Shown here piece by piece: positions 39,564 through 51,575 of a stretch of DNA of 64,000 bases. The stretch comes from Haliclystus octoradiatus. Taxonomy: Eukaryota > Cnidaria > Staurozoa > Stauromedusae > Haliclystidae. The DNA lies in the NCBI GenBank assembly GCA_916610825.1, contig OU744450.1:1-64000 (forward strand). The letters are read 5' to 3'. Numbering within the stretch: position 1 is the first letter of the stretch; each line of letters starts with the position of its first letter. The notes under the pieces were generated by a model, which saw nothing but the letters and a program-made list of their open reading frames with translations, made no database searches and was not told the origin of the DNA. The translations under genes were made by a program, and so were the position numbers.

Positions 39564-42500
39564 TTACAACACATCGTTACTCAAATTAATTAAACCATTA
39601 CGTTGATCTAGTTTATTACCAGGACAGAGTTCGTCTTCAGTAGATGAATTTAATTCTGTATTTGCTGTTCTACATTTTAATTTGCACTCCAGCAGAAAAT
39701 AACATAATACACCCACGAGAAAGATAGCAAGTAAAACATAGAAACGCACAATAACGCATGTCCTTATACCAAGTAAAAATGCAAGAGCCAGTCCAGCTGA
39801 TTCCCAAACGAAATAATTAGAAAAGCCAGATTCAAGCTTTGAAGGAAATAATTCCCCGTACGTAGCTGCAATGGTATCAATAAAAAATATCAAATTAAAA
39901 TATAGACAATCCGACAATGAAATTCATTATTAATTTACATTATACGCGCTGATTCTAATTATAGCGTTGTTATTAGCAACTAATATTGATATCAGTCTAC
40001 ATGTGTATGTATTGTATGATGTTGAAACTAAATAAGGCCCCCTCTTAAGGCCCCCTCTTAAGGCCCCCTCTTAAGGCCCCCTATTAGTCAGGAGTGTGTG
40101 GCCGGTTAGGTAACTGAGTATAGCCCCATCATACCCGGTGGCACAAACACTGTCTCATCTGGTATTGTAAAGCCTGTATCAAGTAAAAGCGTTTAAGTAT
40201 CGATTATTTATCCGTACCTAGTAAGACTGGTTTGTGGATATATCTGGGTACAGCCCAAACAGCAGCAATGATGATGACCGAAGCGTAGTTGAAACGATGG
40301 TCGGCGTAAGAGAGCAACAGAATAATAACAGTCAACTGAATAGAAAATGCGATGGCAGATAGAACAATACGACTGAAATGCTTCCTTGCCCAGCCAACAA
40401 TGAGAGAGGAAAGACCCCCAGAAAGCCCCCAGGCTATCATGACATAACCAATCGAAGGAACACCAAACTCACACGAAACAAATGCCTGGAAGAAATTAGA
40501 AAAAAAAATGAGAAGACGTACAACCACTGGCAGCGGGACAAGCTGGGTGAGTCAAACCCTTTACGCATAACCAATGTTAAAATTGTACCTCTGTGAATGT
40601 GCCAATGACTAAACCCTCAGAAAGACCCATTGCAATTGTCAGCGGTATCATGGACCAGAGTTTGATATCTTGTAGCATAGCAATTGTTTGAAACGCTGAA
40701 GTACAAGTACTCTCCCTCTCCATTGAGTCATCTGTCTGGGAAGTATTTGGGACGTCTTCAAGAAACAACCCGCAGATGAAAATTGCCAGTAGAGAGCATG
40801 CCAGAAGTGATCCAAGTAGAATATTGAGGGTCTCAACTGTTACCATGGTGAATCCATTGCTGTCTCCCATGGTAACATTGAAACCAGTATTATTCTTGAT
40901 GATGTTATTAGTTGTATGAGGACAGCTGTGTATGCCACACTGAGTCTCTCCTGAAAATGGATTATCTGCAAAAGGGAGAACATTTGACATGCGTTAATAA
41001 AACTTTGCACTACATGCTTGAATGCTTGAGATACCACATATAGGCATATCTTTGCAGGGATGTTAGTAACGATTACAAAAGTATTGACGTTACTTGTAAT
41101 AGCTACTTTTTAGTAACTTCTACTTATAACTAATTACTTTATACTTTTCTGTAAAAGTAACTTCTACTTTTAACTAGTTACATTTAAGATTAAAAATAAA
41201 GTAACGATGACTCGTTACTTTTTCACTACATTTTTGCTTTTCTTCCGTTACTTTTTTCACAATAGAGTGCTGAAAGTTAGCAGCTTCTCGATCGCTATTG
41301 TATTTTGCTTAATCAAAATCTTTTGTTCATATTGTTACCATCAAAGAACAATAATAACACAAACAAATGTTTTCTATAACTGCAGGATATCTCAAGTAAT
41401 AAATTTGGATGTCAGAAAAATTATATTCGGGGATGTAAACATTCTATTTGCCAATCTGTTTTTCCAAGTTTATAACATTCAAGTGATTCAACGGGCGTTT
41501 CATGTCTGTTCGATCAAATAATTGTCATAGCAACCAAACTTGAAAATAGAACTAATGGCGAGTAATTTGAGATTTTCTTTGTTATGATAATTAGGGGGAT
41601 CGAATAACTGGACCATTCAAACACGCAAAAGGCGTCGCTGTGAAATATTTATCGGGTGTCTGGTTTGATATTTATTATTGTCAAAAAGAGCATTTGATTA
41701 ATTAACAAATTAAAATACATAAATATTATTCCAATGTTTCATATGTCTAGTTGCTTCTGTTGGATGTTTTCAGATTTATTTGGAAAAAGTAACTGTGACT
41801 AACTGTGTACTTTCGAATTAAAAGTAAATTGTAACTAGTAATCGTTACTTTTTCTGAAAAGTAACGTCTAAAAGTAACTAGCTACTTTCTCGTTCAAGCA
41901 ACGGTAACTGTAACTAGCTACTTTTAAAAAGCAACTTTAGCATCCCTGGTTAACTGACTTACTAAAGACTTAACACACCAGTGGATTTGAGAACAGCAGA
42001 AATGAGAAGGTTTCCCCAAACATGACCAGATTGGAAGAATACCAACAGTACTCCAAGATAATTTGTATTTAGTATGTCCTTGCAACATCCAATGCGGGTT
42101 GCCTGCAGGCGAGATAGCGATGTGAGATAAGATGATGAAGCAGCCCACAGAGGAGCGCCAGATGTACCTACGTAATTAATAAGAGATATAAAATCAGTGT
42201 GATGCCAATAGTCTTCATTTGATACCACTTGGTCTCACCCTACCCGAGTCGCCACACTGCAGTCCAAACTTACTAGTTGTTAGCATCGTGGTTCAGTTTT
42301 TATTAAGTTCGATCAAGTATTTCATTTTATATGAATTTTTAAACTCAACATTTTCTGTGATACCCGTTGTTCTATTCTTTTGTCTTTTAGAGTTTTTTAC
42401 AGCTACATGGTCTTGCGATTTGTTCGTTGTGCTTTAGGGCATGAACTTGTCGCAACGCTGCCACATTTACACATGGTTGTTAATTGTTATGCTCATTGTT

Positions 42501-45500
42501 GTCGTATTCAAAGTTGTATTCGTGACTGGTCGTTCGTGCCGCTATTATGATTGCTTGCTGATTGCACCTATTGTTGTTTCTTATTTACCTTGTTATGTTA
42601 TGTTAAATTCGTTGAGTTTAATTATTTTATTCATAAGGTGCTTCCAATCACCGTTGGACAAGGTTGTTTCTACCTAGGTATTGTTATGATTTTGTTAGTT
42701 TCTTGCCCATTCTCCCTGTCAAACCATGTGCTCCCGGCCTATCCATAATGGCAGCACATTTGTAGACATAGCGAGAGTATAGAAGGTTTGTTTTTGTTTT
42801 CAAATTAAGTTCTTATACGTTCAACCCCGAGTCTTGTTTTGACTTATTATTACATGGTGTCAGATGTGGGATAGCATCAATTATTATATATTAATAAGTC
42901 AACATGAAGAATGAAAGTTTTACAAAGCCTGGACGTTTGGTATTTGATAGTAATGCAGCGGAGAACTGGCGAAGATTTTTTATGCAGTTCAATGTTTATT
43001 TAGTTGCCAAAGAGAAAGACAACAAGCCTGATAAATTGAAGATCAATTTACTTCTTAACTGTGCAGGACCTGAGGCAATAGAAGAGTTCAGTCATTTTGT
43101 TTACAATGTCAATGAAAGTGCTGATAGTTACCAAGATGTATGTAATAAATTCCAGTCACATTGTCAAGGAGGAAAAAATGTCATCTATATGAACGTTTTG
43201 CATTTAACCAACGTGCACAACAAGAAGGGGAGCGGATTGACCATTTTGTTAGTGATTTAAAAAGATTATCGTTAACATGTGAATTTGGTGAACTGAAGGA
43301 TTCCTTAATCAGGGATCGCATAGTGGGTGGCGTGAGGTCAATAGATCTTCGAGGAGAGCTTTTAAAGAAAGCAGAGTTAAACCTTATTCAAGCACACAAT
43401 TACTGCAGAACGTTTGAGGCAGCTGAGCTGCAGAAGACAAAATTTTCAAGCAAGCAAAGTTCAGTAATATCCAATCAAACTTCTGAAATCAACAGTTTAC
43501 AATCTTCAGGTCGAGCCAGCACAACAACAACACAACAATAATGCAAATTCTGTGGTTATAGTCACCAATTTACACATCCTTCAAAATGTCCTGCATATGG
43601 AAAGAAGTGCCATATTTGTAAAGGAGACAATCATTTTTCTAGAGCATGTAAGAAAAAGAAAAAGACTACTAACGTCAATGCTGTTTGTAACACCAGTGTA
43701 GAGAGTAGTGACGACGAAGAAGTTCATGTATATTTTTCCTCGGTGGAAATTTCTGCTATACATAAAAGTGTGAAAGGAAAGAAAAATCTGGTAAGCCTAG
43801 AAATAGCTGGTATCAATGTGAACATGAAGGCCGATACTGGAGCAGATTGTACAGTCATTCCATTCTCGGTCTACAAAAAATTGAAAGCAAAACCTTTAAA
43901 TGTCTTCGTAAAGGTTTACTTGACATGAATTTCATGATGGTATTTGCGATAAAAAACACACAATAATTGGCGCAACAGTTTCGATTTAATCTAAAATCAT
44001 CTTCAATAGATAAATTAATTAGATTTTTATATAAATATTCATGTAACTTTTTAACTCTCTCTTTTCACATTGCCTGAAGATGATTTTAGATTAAATCGAA
44101 ACTGTTGCGCCAATTATTGTGTTTTTTATCGCAAATACCATCATGAAAAACCTTTAAAGAAAGTGAAATCAAGCCTAAAATTAAAAGGGTGGATGTCTGG
44201 AAAGGCTATCTTACCTATGGGAACAATTACATTGCCTATTACATACAAAGAACGAACAGTTCCAATACAGATACTGGTTGTGGATGGAGAATTCACTCCT
44301 TTGCTAGGCTGTGAGGCTTGCATTGATTTAGAGATTGTTCGTTTTATGAATTTAAATTTAATTGACAATTTGGTAGAAGCTACTGGTGCAAAACAACGTA
44401 ATGAAATTACTGCAGATATTGAAAATGATCCTATTTTGTGTGAGTATCTTGATTGTTTTAGTAGTAAACCTGGAAAACTGCCGAATGCAGTTCATTTGGA
44501 AATTGATGAATCAGTGACACTAGTTATACACTCTCCAAGGAAAATACCAATCGCTCTACACTATGAACTCAAAGTGAGTAAAAATCGCGTAAAAATCACG
44601 CAAAAATCGCGTAAAAACGATCGCGTAAAAACCGCGTACAAAGCACCGAATTTACGCGGTTTTCATCGAGTAGAAATCACGTAAAAACTGGGTAATACAT
44701 GGATGTATTTCGTGTAAAAGTCAGGTAGAAAACGAACATTAATATAGGGTGATAATCGCGTAAATATCAAGTTAAAATTGGGTGTTAATGAGTTGAGAAT
44801 CGTGTAAAATGTAGTACTATTCTAAATAGAGTATCCTCCAATTATTTGTCCCTTTTCAATCTTACTTGTTCAAATAAAGATTGAAATTTACAAGAAGAAA
44901 GAATGAAAGAAGAAATAACGAAGACTTCGATCTATGAAACAAGTTCTGACATTCAAGGATGTAATATACAATACAATTACATTATGTATACAGTTACTAT
45001 CGTTTAGTTTACATATAATAGATACAATACAATTTAATTATCACTCAAGGTAGACAGAAAGACAAGCGATTTAATTAAGAGACTTAGCATTGCACGTCTT
45101 TTATCGCTTTTAAAATACTTATATGTGAAGTAGTATTGTATAACCTTTGTAAATTTATTAAACTTTTATTGTCCGATAACATTTCAAAGAGCTTCAATTC
45201 AAAACGTGTCCACTGTCCAGCTTTATAAGTGCTAATATATGCCGTCATAATCCATAGCCTTCTCCTAACAAGGAAGCGAAATACAAATTAATTAACTACA
45301 TCTGCACATCATGCATGTGTGTGGTCGATATAAAAGATTGACTTCAAAACTTTACCTGATGTTGTATGTTGTTTGTTGCAATTCTTCTAAACATCTAATG
45401 TTTTCTAAGAAATGATATAAAGGACGACCAAACGATAAACATAAACATAATATTGTTTGCACATGTCCGATATCATTGATTCAGTATTTCATAATATTCA

Positions 45501-48500
45501 TATTAATTATTTGCGTTATGCAAATATTTGTAATTGACAACAACAACACTTCACCTGTGAATCTCGTGACTATGAGTATTGACAATCTTTCATTTCATAT
45601 CAAATATAGTAAAGTGCTAAAAATGAAAATCAATAAACACATTTCAGATTACGGAGGTACAGTCCTCTATAATCTCTTCAAAAACTCTGTAGTTTCAAAG
45701 CTACAAGCGCTTACCTTTAAATTAAACAATCCAATGAATTACACATTTTGGTTTCACTTTACATTTTGCATAAAAACAAGAAATTCAAAGGACCGATTAA
45801 TAAAATGTCATGAATTTGTTGGATTCAATAAACAAGGCAAGCAATAGTACAGTAAATGAAAATATAAAATATTTCCCAAGGCTCTATCCAATTTAATAAT
45901 TAATATATCATACCTTATTAATTAATATCGTTCTTTTTCTCTCTTGAAGATAATAACTTTGCCTATAAAAAGTAGATTAACAGTCTGAAAAATACGGCGG
46001 TAAATGATTTAGCGATAAGAATTCGTAACGTCTTAACAATGTTTACTCACCGCTAAATTGTTTTATAGCATCAATAATATAATGTAGCTTTCGTTGATGC
46101 TGTTTGCTCATACTCAACAACCATTCAAAATAAAAACGAAGACGGAAGAAAGATTTTCACTAATGTTATTGGCAACCAGTTTTGACGAAACCACGTTCGA
46201 TTTTCGTGCTGAAAGCATAGCTGAAGTACTTGAACGTTTATATTTTTATAAGTGTCTTTATAATCATAAATAAATAAATACAGTGTAGCAGGATAGACAC
46301 TCAAAATATAATGAAATTAAACTAACAGTATTTAGAGAAGAAGGAAGTATCCTTTTGTTTAAAACTTAACCAAATTAAGATATGTAATGAAATACATGAA
46401 ATTTTAAGTTCTTCCGTCAGGTCATTCAATTATTAATGTTTTTAATAATTATTATTAATATTCTACGTGATTTTTACGTGATTATGTTTTGATTCGAAAA
46501 TCTAAAATTTTATTTACGTGAATTTTACGCGATGCAATTACTTTTACGCTATTTTTACGCGATTCGTAATTTTTCATTTTTACTTTTTTACGCGATTTTT
46601 ACGTGATGGAACCGAATTTACGTGACGTTAACACGACATCTACGCAATATTTACGCGATTTAACGTTCATAGTGCTACAACATGGTGTGAAGGAAAAATA
46701 GGCCGAGATGACTGAGGATGGCATCATTGTTAAAGAACTTGGACATGTCCCATGGGTCTCATCAATGTTGGTGGTGGACAAGCGGCGAGCCAAAGGTACA
46801 TCAAACAATGGTCCTCTGAAGCGTCAACCACATCCACTGGCAATTGCCTGTCGATCAAAAGAGTTCAAAGCTACTCACATTCAACACACCGTGGGGTCCA
46901 TATAGGTTCACAAGGCTGCCATTTGGTATATCACCTGTACCGGAACTTTACACCAGAGAAATGATGCGTCTATTTGATGGTCTTCCAATCGAAATCGTTG
47001 TAGACGACTTTCTGACATTTGGGAAAGATGAAGAGGAATTGAATGAGAAAATGAAAGCCGTAATGCAGCGAAGTAGAGAGATTGCAGCAAAGGTGGCTGC
47101 AATTTTGAAAATGCCCCCTTCAGAGGATAAAGCTGGTGTTCTGAGATTGTTAGGTACAATCAACTATTTGGACAAGTTTGTTGAGAATAAAGCCTCTATT
47201 CAAGGTCCCATTGCAAGCCTCACACAGAAAGACATTGCGTTTGTCTGGGGAAAACCACAGGAACAAGCTTTCTCCGAATTGAAGATCATAACTTCTGCAC
47301 CAGTACTTTCATATTTTGACAATGAAGCAGAGTCTATCTTAAACGTGGACGCAAGTGGTCAGGGTCTTGGCGCGGTATTGCTCCAAAAAGGTAATCCAAT
47401 CGCCTATGCATCGCGAGCTTTAACCGAGACTGAGAAGAGGTATGCAAATATCGAGAGAGAAATGTTGGCTATAGATTGGGGTGTGAGAAAGTTTCACTCT
47501 TATCTATATGGAAGAAAGACCATAGTTGAGACCGACCACAAGCCGTTAGAGGTAATATTCAAGAAATCTCTGTCTGAAGCTCCTCTTCGACTCCAACGAA
47601 TGCTTTTAAGACTGACATGCTATGATTTGCATGTAAAATATATTCCTGGAAAGCTCCAAGTGATGTCCGATTGCCTTAGCCGTGCAGCAATAGATAATGT
47701 CATAGATGCAGAAGAAGAGGATGTCATTGGTATCAATTTAATCCAGAATGTCAACATTGAGCATAATGCATTGAATCGTTTTAAAAAAGCCACTTCAGAA
47801 GATAGCAAACTAAACACTGTCATGGGCTATGTTCTAAATGGTTGGCCAAGCAACAAGTTTCTCATTGACGAAGCAGCCACTCCCTACTGGAATTTCAGAG
47901 AAGATTTAACTATAGAGGATGGTATCCTATTTAAAAGTTGTCGTTTGGTTGTGCCAAATTGTCTACGGTCAGAGATACTGGATGAAGTACATGAAGCACA
48001 TATGGGAGAGTCCAAGACATTGGCTTATGCTCGTGATTATGTATTCTGGCCCCTAATGTCCAGTCAAATCAAAGATAAAGTGCGCTCTTGTCAAACATGC
48101 TTATCATATAGAAACTGTCAACCGAAAGAGCCACTGATTCTGCAAACGATTCCTGGAATTCCTTGGGCAAAAGTTGGTGTGGATTTATTTGAATATGGGG
48201 GCTATTCGTACATTCTGGTCACGGATTATTATTCCAAATACTTCGAAATCGAGTTACTACGTGACAAATCAGCACCAGTTGTCATTAATAATCTAAAAAA
48301 AATATTCGATAGATTTGGCATTCCTGGAGAAGTGATATCGGACAATGGATCACAATTCAGCAACACTCGCGATGTCTTTAGTCAAAGCCATCTTTTCAAG
48401 AAATTTTCTCGTGAATGGGGTTTTGTGCACACACCGTCATTGCCAGAATATCCTCAATCTAAATGGAGCAGCAGAGAGAGCAATACAAACAGCAAAGCGA

Positions 48501-51050
48501 ATCCTCAAAAAATCACATCGAAATCACAATGATCCATTCAAGGGTTTATTGCAATACAGGAACACTCCATTTCAGGATATTGGCCTATCTCCTGTACAAT
48601 TGCTGATGAACAGACGTACCCGCTTATTACTTCCTACTCATCAAGATCTCCTCCGCCCTACACCAGTTGACTCACAACAAGTCTCGCAGTCTCTTCTAGA
48701 CAGACAAGTGATATCCAAAAAGTTATACGACAGAGGCAGCCATGTACTTCCAAAGCTACACGCTGGTGATAAAGTAAGAATCAGACCGAACAATGAAGAC
48801 ACCTGGCGAAGTGCAGAAGTGCTACCCCGATCATATGCTGTAAGGGATGAGCGTGGCCATGTATATCGACGGAATCGGCAACACCTAATAGCAGTTCCAA
48901 AGGATTCATTCATACCAACGCCGAGAACCACACTCGATACTGAAGAAACACAGCCCACAGAACACAGATCAAATGAAGGTACATCATCTACAGCTTCGGA
49001 AGCAGTGCCCGGACCTACTAACAATCCATCTCCAATTGTCACAAGAGCTGGTCGTATTAGTAAGCCTACTCAACGATTGATTGAACAATTCTAGCAATAA
49101 TTATTAACTGATTTGTAACCACCATTCTATTATCATATCAACAATAAGTTTTCATCTCAGATAATTTATTATAAAGGAAGGGAGATGTTATGATTTTGTT
49201 AGTTTCTTGCCCATTCTCCCTGTCAAACCATGTGCTCCCGGCCTATCCATAATGGCAGCACATTTGTAGACATAGCGAGAGTATAGAAGGTTTGTTTTTG
49301 TTTTCAAATAAAGTTCTTATACGTTCAACCCCGAGTCTTGTTTTGACTTATTATTACAGGTATGGAGAAAGTTTTGCCTACTGGCCTGCATGTTTGACAC
49401 CAACCATTGATTGTAAAATACTTTCTGGGGATCGAGAAGCTTCCTGACGGATGGGAAAGGTCTGTGCTGTTTCTTTCTTCTTTCGCGTTTGTTATTCAAG
49501 GTTAATTTTATCGAAGTGGATAATGTTCCGGCAGCCGGAATCCTGAGTGCTAGAGATAATGTTCCGTGCGTCTTCTGCGCATGCTTAATGTGCTGTTTGC
49601 GTTTCTCTCACATTCATTCAAGATGCAATGGCGATGGACGGTCCCTCGACCACGTTAATATCAATTTTGTTCATCAGTTTTATAATAGAATATAAAATAA
49701 TTTAAAGTGCTAGAGGTTGAAAACACTTTATACGAGGGATTCACGACGCTGGATGCCACCGTTCTTCCAAACTTATAGAAAAAGCGAACGAACACGGCTT
49801 TGGTTTTGAGTTTCGGGGTTTTGACTTTTGGTATACGACAAAATCAGAATTGGTAGGCCGCGTATAGCATCAGTTACAGGAAAAGGAAATGACTAATAAG
49901 TAATTGTCCCATGTTATTACAAATTACCATAGTAAAAATGTTTTGAAATATTGTTAGGCAGCATAAATATTTGCTAAAACCTTTTAAGCGCGCCAAATAA
50001 ATGTCACGACACTCAAACATTAAAAACGCTGCGCTGGGTTGCATCGCTGAAAAGCTTCGATAAATCAAACAAAGAATAAAATGATTAACGCATAGATATG
50101 CTGAATATCGTTTTTCTTAATATTTATTCCAAACAGTCGATCCAATTTACGGTGCGGGTGAATTTTTCTACAAACTTTTTACGATATAATTTTGGATCGA
50201 TCGACACAGCCATGTTTACTATCTACATACGCATGCGCAAAGGACTCACGGAACATTATCTTTTGAAGACAGCTTTCCAGCAGCCGGAACAATATCCACT
50301 GCGTAATTTTATTCTTGACAATCCAGCCTAAAGCCTCCCGGAAATGACCACAATACTACGGGGCGTGGGGCTGATAAGATTAGGGAACACTGATATCACC
50401 AGCTAGCATTCCAGAGAGTGTGTGCTTCAATCAAGGCTCTATCAGGTCAACGCGGTCTGTGAATAATTATTTTACTAAATACTTCACATTTATCTTTAAA
50501 ACCTCCTTTCCCATCAGGTCACGCCATAACTTTGTGGGCATATATTGCTGTGTGACATTCTTATAATGAACTTATAACTGGTTTTTCCGTACACAAGCAA
50601 AAAAAATTTAATTGAAAAAATAGCATTCAGGATAAGTTTTTCTTCAAATAAAGTTTTTAACCGTGTTGAATAGAGAGATATGCTTCGGAACTGGACAATG
50701 GACTACTAACCGATTAGTAAAGATGCTGGCATGATGGTCCACCACGATGGCCAGAAATTAGCAACAATATAAATAGCATAACCAAACATCGCAGCTATAA
50801 TCGACCATTTGAAACCGAGAAATCTCTGCACATTGGTTGAAACTAACAACGATGAAAACATGAACGAAATATAAATAACAGCCAGTGAAGAAAAGCCAAT
50901 CGATTTGTTTTGATGCAAACTACTTTGTAAGTTTTGAATCGAGAGAAAGGCCGTAAACAATAACATGAAACACAATCCAAGTATGAGAACATCTTTCCAC
51001 TTGGCCACTGCTTGATGAAACGTCGATTTTATGTTCAAATCCTTCTTCAT
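39564..51050 (-). CDS. UNC93-like multipass membrane protein 2, 5 exons
   Basis: Exons 51050-50711, 42167-41979, 40965-40589, 40485-40218 and 39865-39564 join in frame to 491 residues, with the same intron phases as gene 1 and an exon 4 of the same length (268 nt). Shared marks: LSIQNLQSSLH, SGAPLWAASSSYLTS, LVFFQSGHVWGNL, SGFSNYFVWESAGLALAF. It differs from gene 1 where exon 4 meets exon 5: VPRYIHKPVLL replaces the CDAIWQTQVN type of sequence. Intron 1 is about 8.5 kb because it holds Gypsy element 2 in antisense; intron 2 holds a 0.9-kb TIR element ending 30 bp from exon 2. Tandem duplicate of gene 1. Confidence 0.92.
40033..40085. repeat. Short tandem repeat, four copies of a 13-mer
   Basis: Unit TTAAGGCCCCCTC repeated about four times in intron 4 of UNC93-like gene 2. 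Confidence 0.9.
41055..41948. mobile_element. TIR element with GTAACTAGTTAC subterminal repeats
   Basis: Ends CAGGGATGTTAG and CTTTAGCATCCCTG are imperfect inverted repeats. Both flanking zones are rich in AGTAAC/GTTACT motifs (AACTAGTTAC, GTAACTAGTAATCGTTAC). This is the style of hAT-related non-autonomous elements; no clear 8-bp duplication was seen, so the class is tentative. It fills most of intron 2 of UNC93-like gene 2. Confidence 0.65.
42682..42854 (+). repeat. 5' LTR of Gypsy element 2
   Basis: TGTTATGATT to TTATTACA. Its one difference from the 3' LTR falls in the poly(A) signal: AATTAA here against AATAAA at the other end. Confidence 0.92.
42904..43660 (+). pseudogene. Gag of Gypsy element 2, broken
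   Basis: The first frame (FTKPGRLVFDSNAAENWRRF to 43260) and the second (AFNQRAQQEGERIDHFVSDLKRL to 43541) form one capsid with a frameshift near 43180. A TAA after TTTTQQ interrupts it, then a zinc-knuckle region continues (CKFCGYSHQF, CHICKGDNHFSRAC). Confidence 0.82.
43901..44148. mobile_element. PLE-derived palindromic insertion in Gypsy element 2
   Basis: About 250 bp inside the protease region, flanked by an 11-12 bp duplication AAACCTTTAAA (ending 43900 and 44158). Arms of about 75 bp (43930-44005 and 44075-44148) are inverted repeats apart from a 2-bp indel. The right arm has CTGAAGA (44074-44080), a 5-bp stem (GATTT/AAATC) and GAAAC (44098-44102), the hammerhead-like PLE end pattern. 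No coding part. Confidence 0.72.
44559..46674. mobile_element. CACTA (En/Spm) non-autonomous transposon, 2.1 kb
   Basis: Starts CACTATGAAC and ends GTTCATAGTG, a perfect 10-bp terminal inverted repeat beginning CACTA. Flanked by a perfect 3-bp duplication CTA (44556-44558 and 46675-46677). Both ends carry clustered subterminal repeats (CGCGTAAAAATC at the left, GATTTTTACGCG at the right), another CACTA trait. The interior is AT-rich with no recognisable transposase. Confidence 0.9.
49186..49358 (+). repeat. 3' LTR of Gypsy element 2
   Basis: Follows the polypurine tract; carries an intact AATAAA; followed by GGTAT. Confidence 0.92.
49364..50710. other. Rest of UNC93-like gene 2 intron 1
   Basis: No repeat family, exon or RNA gene recognised. 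GATAATGTTCCG occurs twice (near 49518 and 49554), and scattered short repeats are all I see. Confidence 0.5.
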
Positions 51051-51575
51051 TTTTATGTTAGAAGAAGCAACACCATTCGGTTTAATTAATTATTGGTTGC
51101 AACTTGCAAGTTGAGGTGACAATCACGAGGCTGCTTTAAAGGGGTTTCTTAAGGGGTTTCACGCTTTTGACAGTCTCTCCCCCTTCACCCCCTAATGAAT
51201 TTCTGATCTCTCCCCGGTTATCTTTATAAACATTCTGTACAGAACTAAACGCACATTAAAAACACAAATAAATGATGACACACCAGCTCAAAAAATTAAT
51301 TAATTTATACCGTACATTTTCTAAATCAATCTAATCTTAATTGTTAAATATGATCTTTCGATCTATCAGATGGAGCTACTGAGACAGCGAATGACGCGTT
51401 GGCAACCCAGCCCAAAACCCAAACACATTACTAAAATGAATACCACACAAAAAAACCACATAATTCTGATACTTCACTGCAAATCAGATTATATACGATG
51501 ATATTGTGCCGTCATGCAAAATTACAAATACAAAATAAATGTCACAAGTCATATGTATTTACTTATTCAGTAAAT
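51051..51575. other. Short gap between EIF2B1 and UNC93-like gene 2
   Basis: Only 525 bp separate the EIF2B1 stop from the UNC93-like ATG, both on the minus strand. It must hold the EIF2B1 3' end and the UNC93-like promoter. No element recognised. Confidence 0.6.

Larger units (their letters stand above)
43661..49094 (+). pseudogene. Pol of Gypsy element 2, multiply broken
   Basis: Pieces in order: aspartic protease (NMKADTGADCTVIPF, 43828 on) interrupted at 43901 by a PLE remnant and resumed at 44150; RT split at 44559-46674 by a CACTA element; RT remnant with RLPFGISPVPEL and IVVDDFLTFG but lacking the preceding palm and the following thumb segments; RNase H (ILNVDASGQGLGAVL); integrase (HEAHMGESKT, VISDNGSQFSN), which shifts frame near 48461 and continues NGAAERAIQTAKRILKK to 49094. 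It cannot encode a working enzyme. Confidence 0.88.
42682..49358 (+). mobile_element. Damaged Gypsy retrotransposon (element 2) with nested insertions
   Basis: LTRs of 173 bp (42682-42854, 49186-49358) differ by one base. Target duplication GGTAT is perfect (42677-42681 and 49359-49363). The primer-binding site TGGTGTCAGATGTGGGA follows the 5' LTR directly and fits a tRNA-Leu 3' end with two mismatches. Polypurine tract AAAGGAAGGGAGA at 49173-49185. The body has a frameshifted gag, a protease split by a PLE remnant, and an RT split by a CACTA element and further deleted. It sits antisense in intron 1 of UNC93-like gene 2. Confidence 0.93.

Noticed and set aside
41207-41521. A 104-residue plus-strand protein
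   Set aside because: AT-rich frame inside the TIR element at 41055-41948, with no family resemblance.
43931-44148. Fully formed hammerhead in the 44 kb palindrome
   Set aside because: The core and stem II are present, but I could not form stem III with a proper cleavage triplet, so it is noted only as hammerhead-like.
45476-45847. A 123-residue protein inside the CACTA element
   Set aside because: No transposase motifs; composition matches the AT-rich interior, so probably chance.
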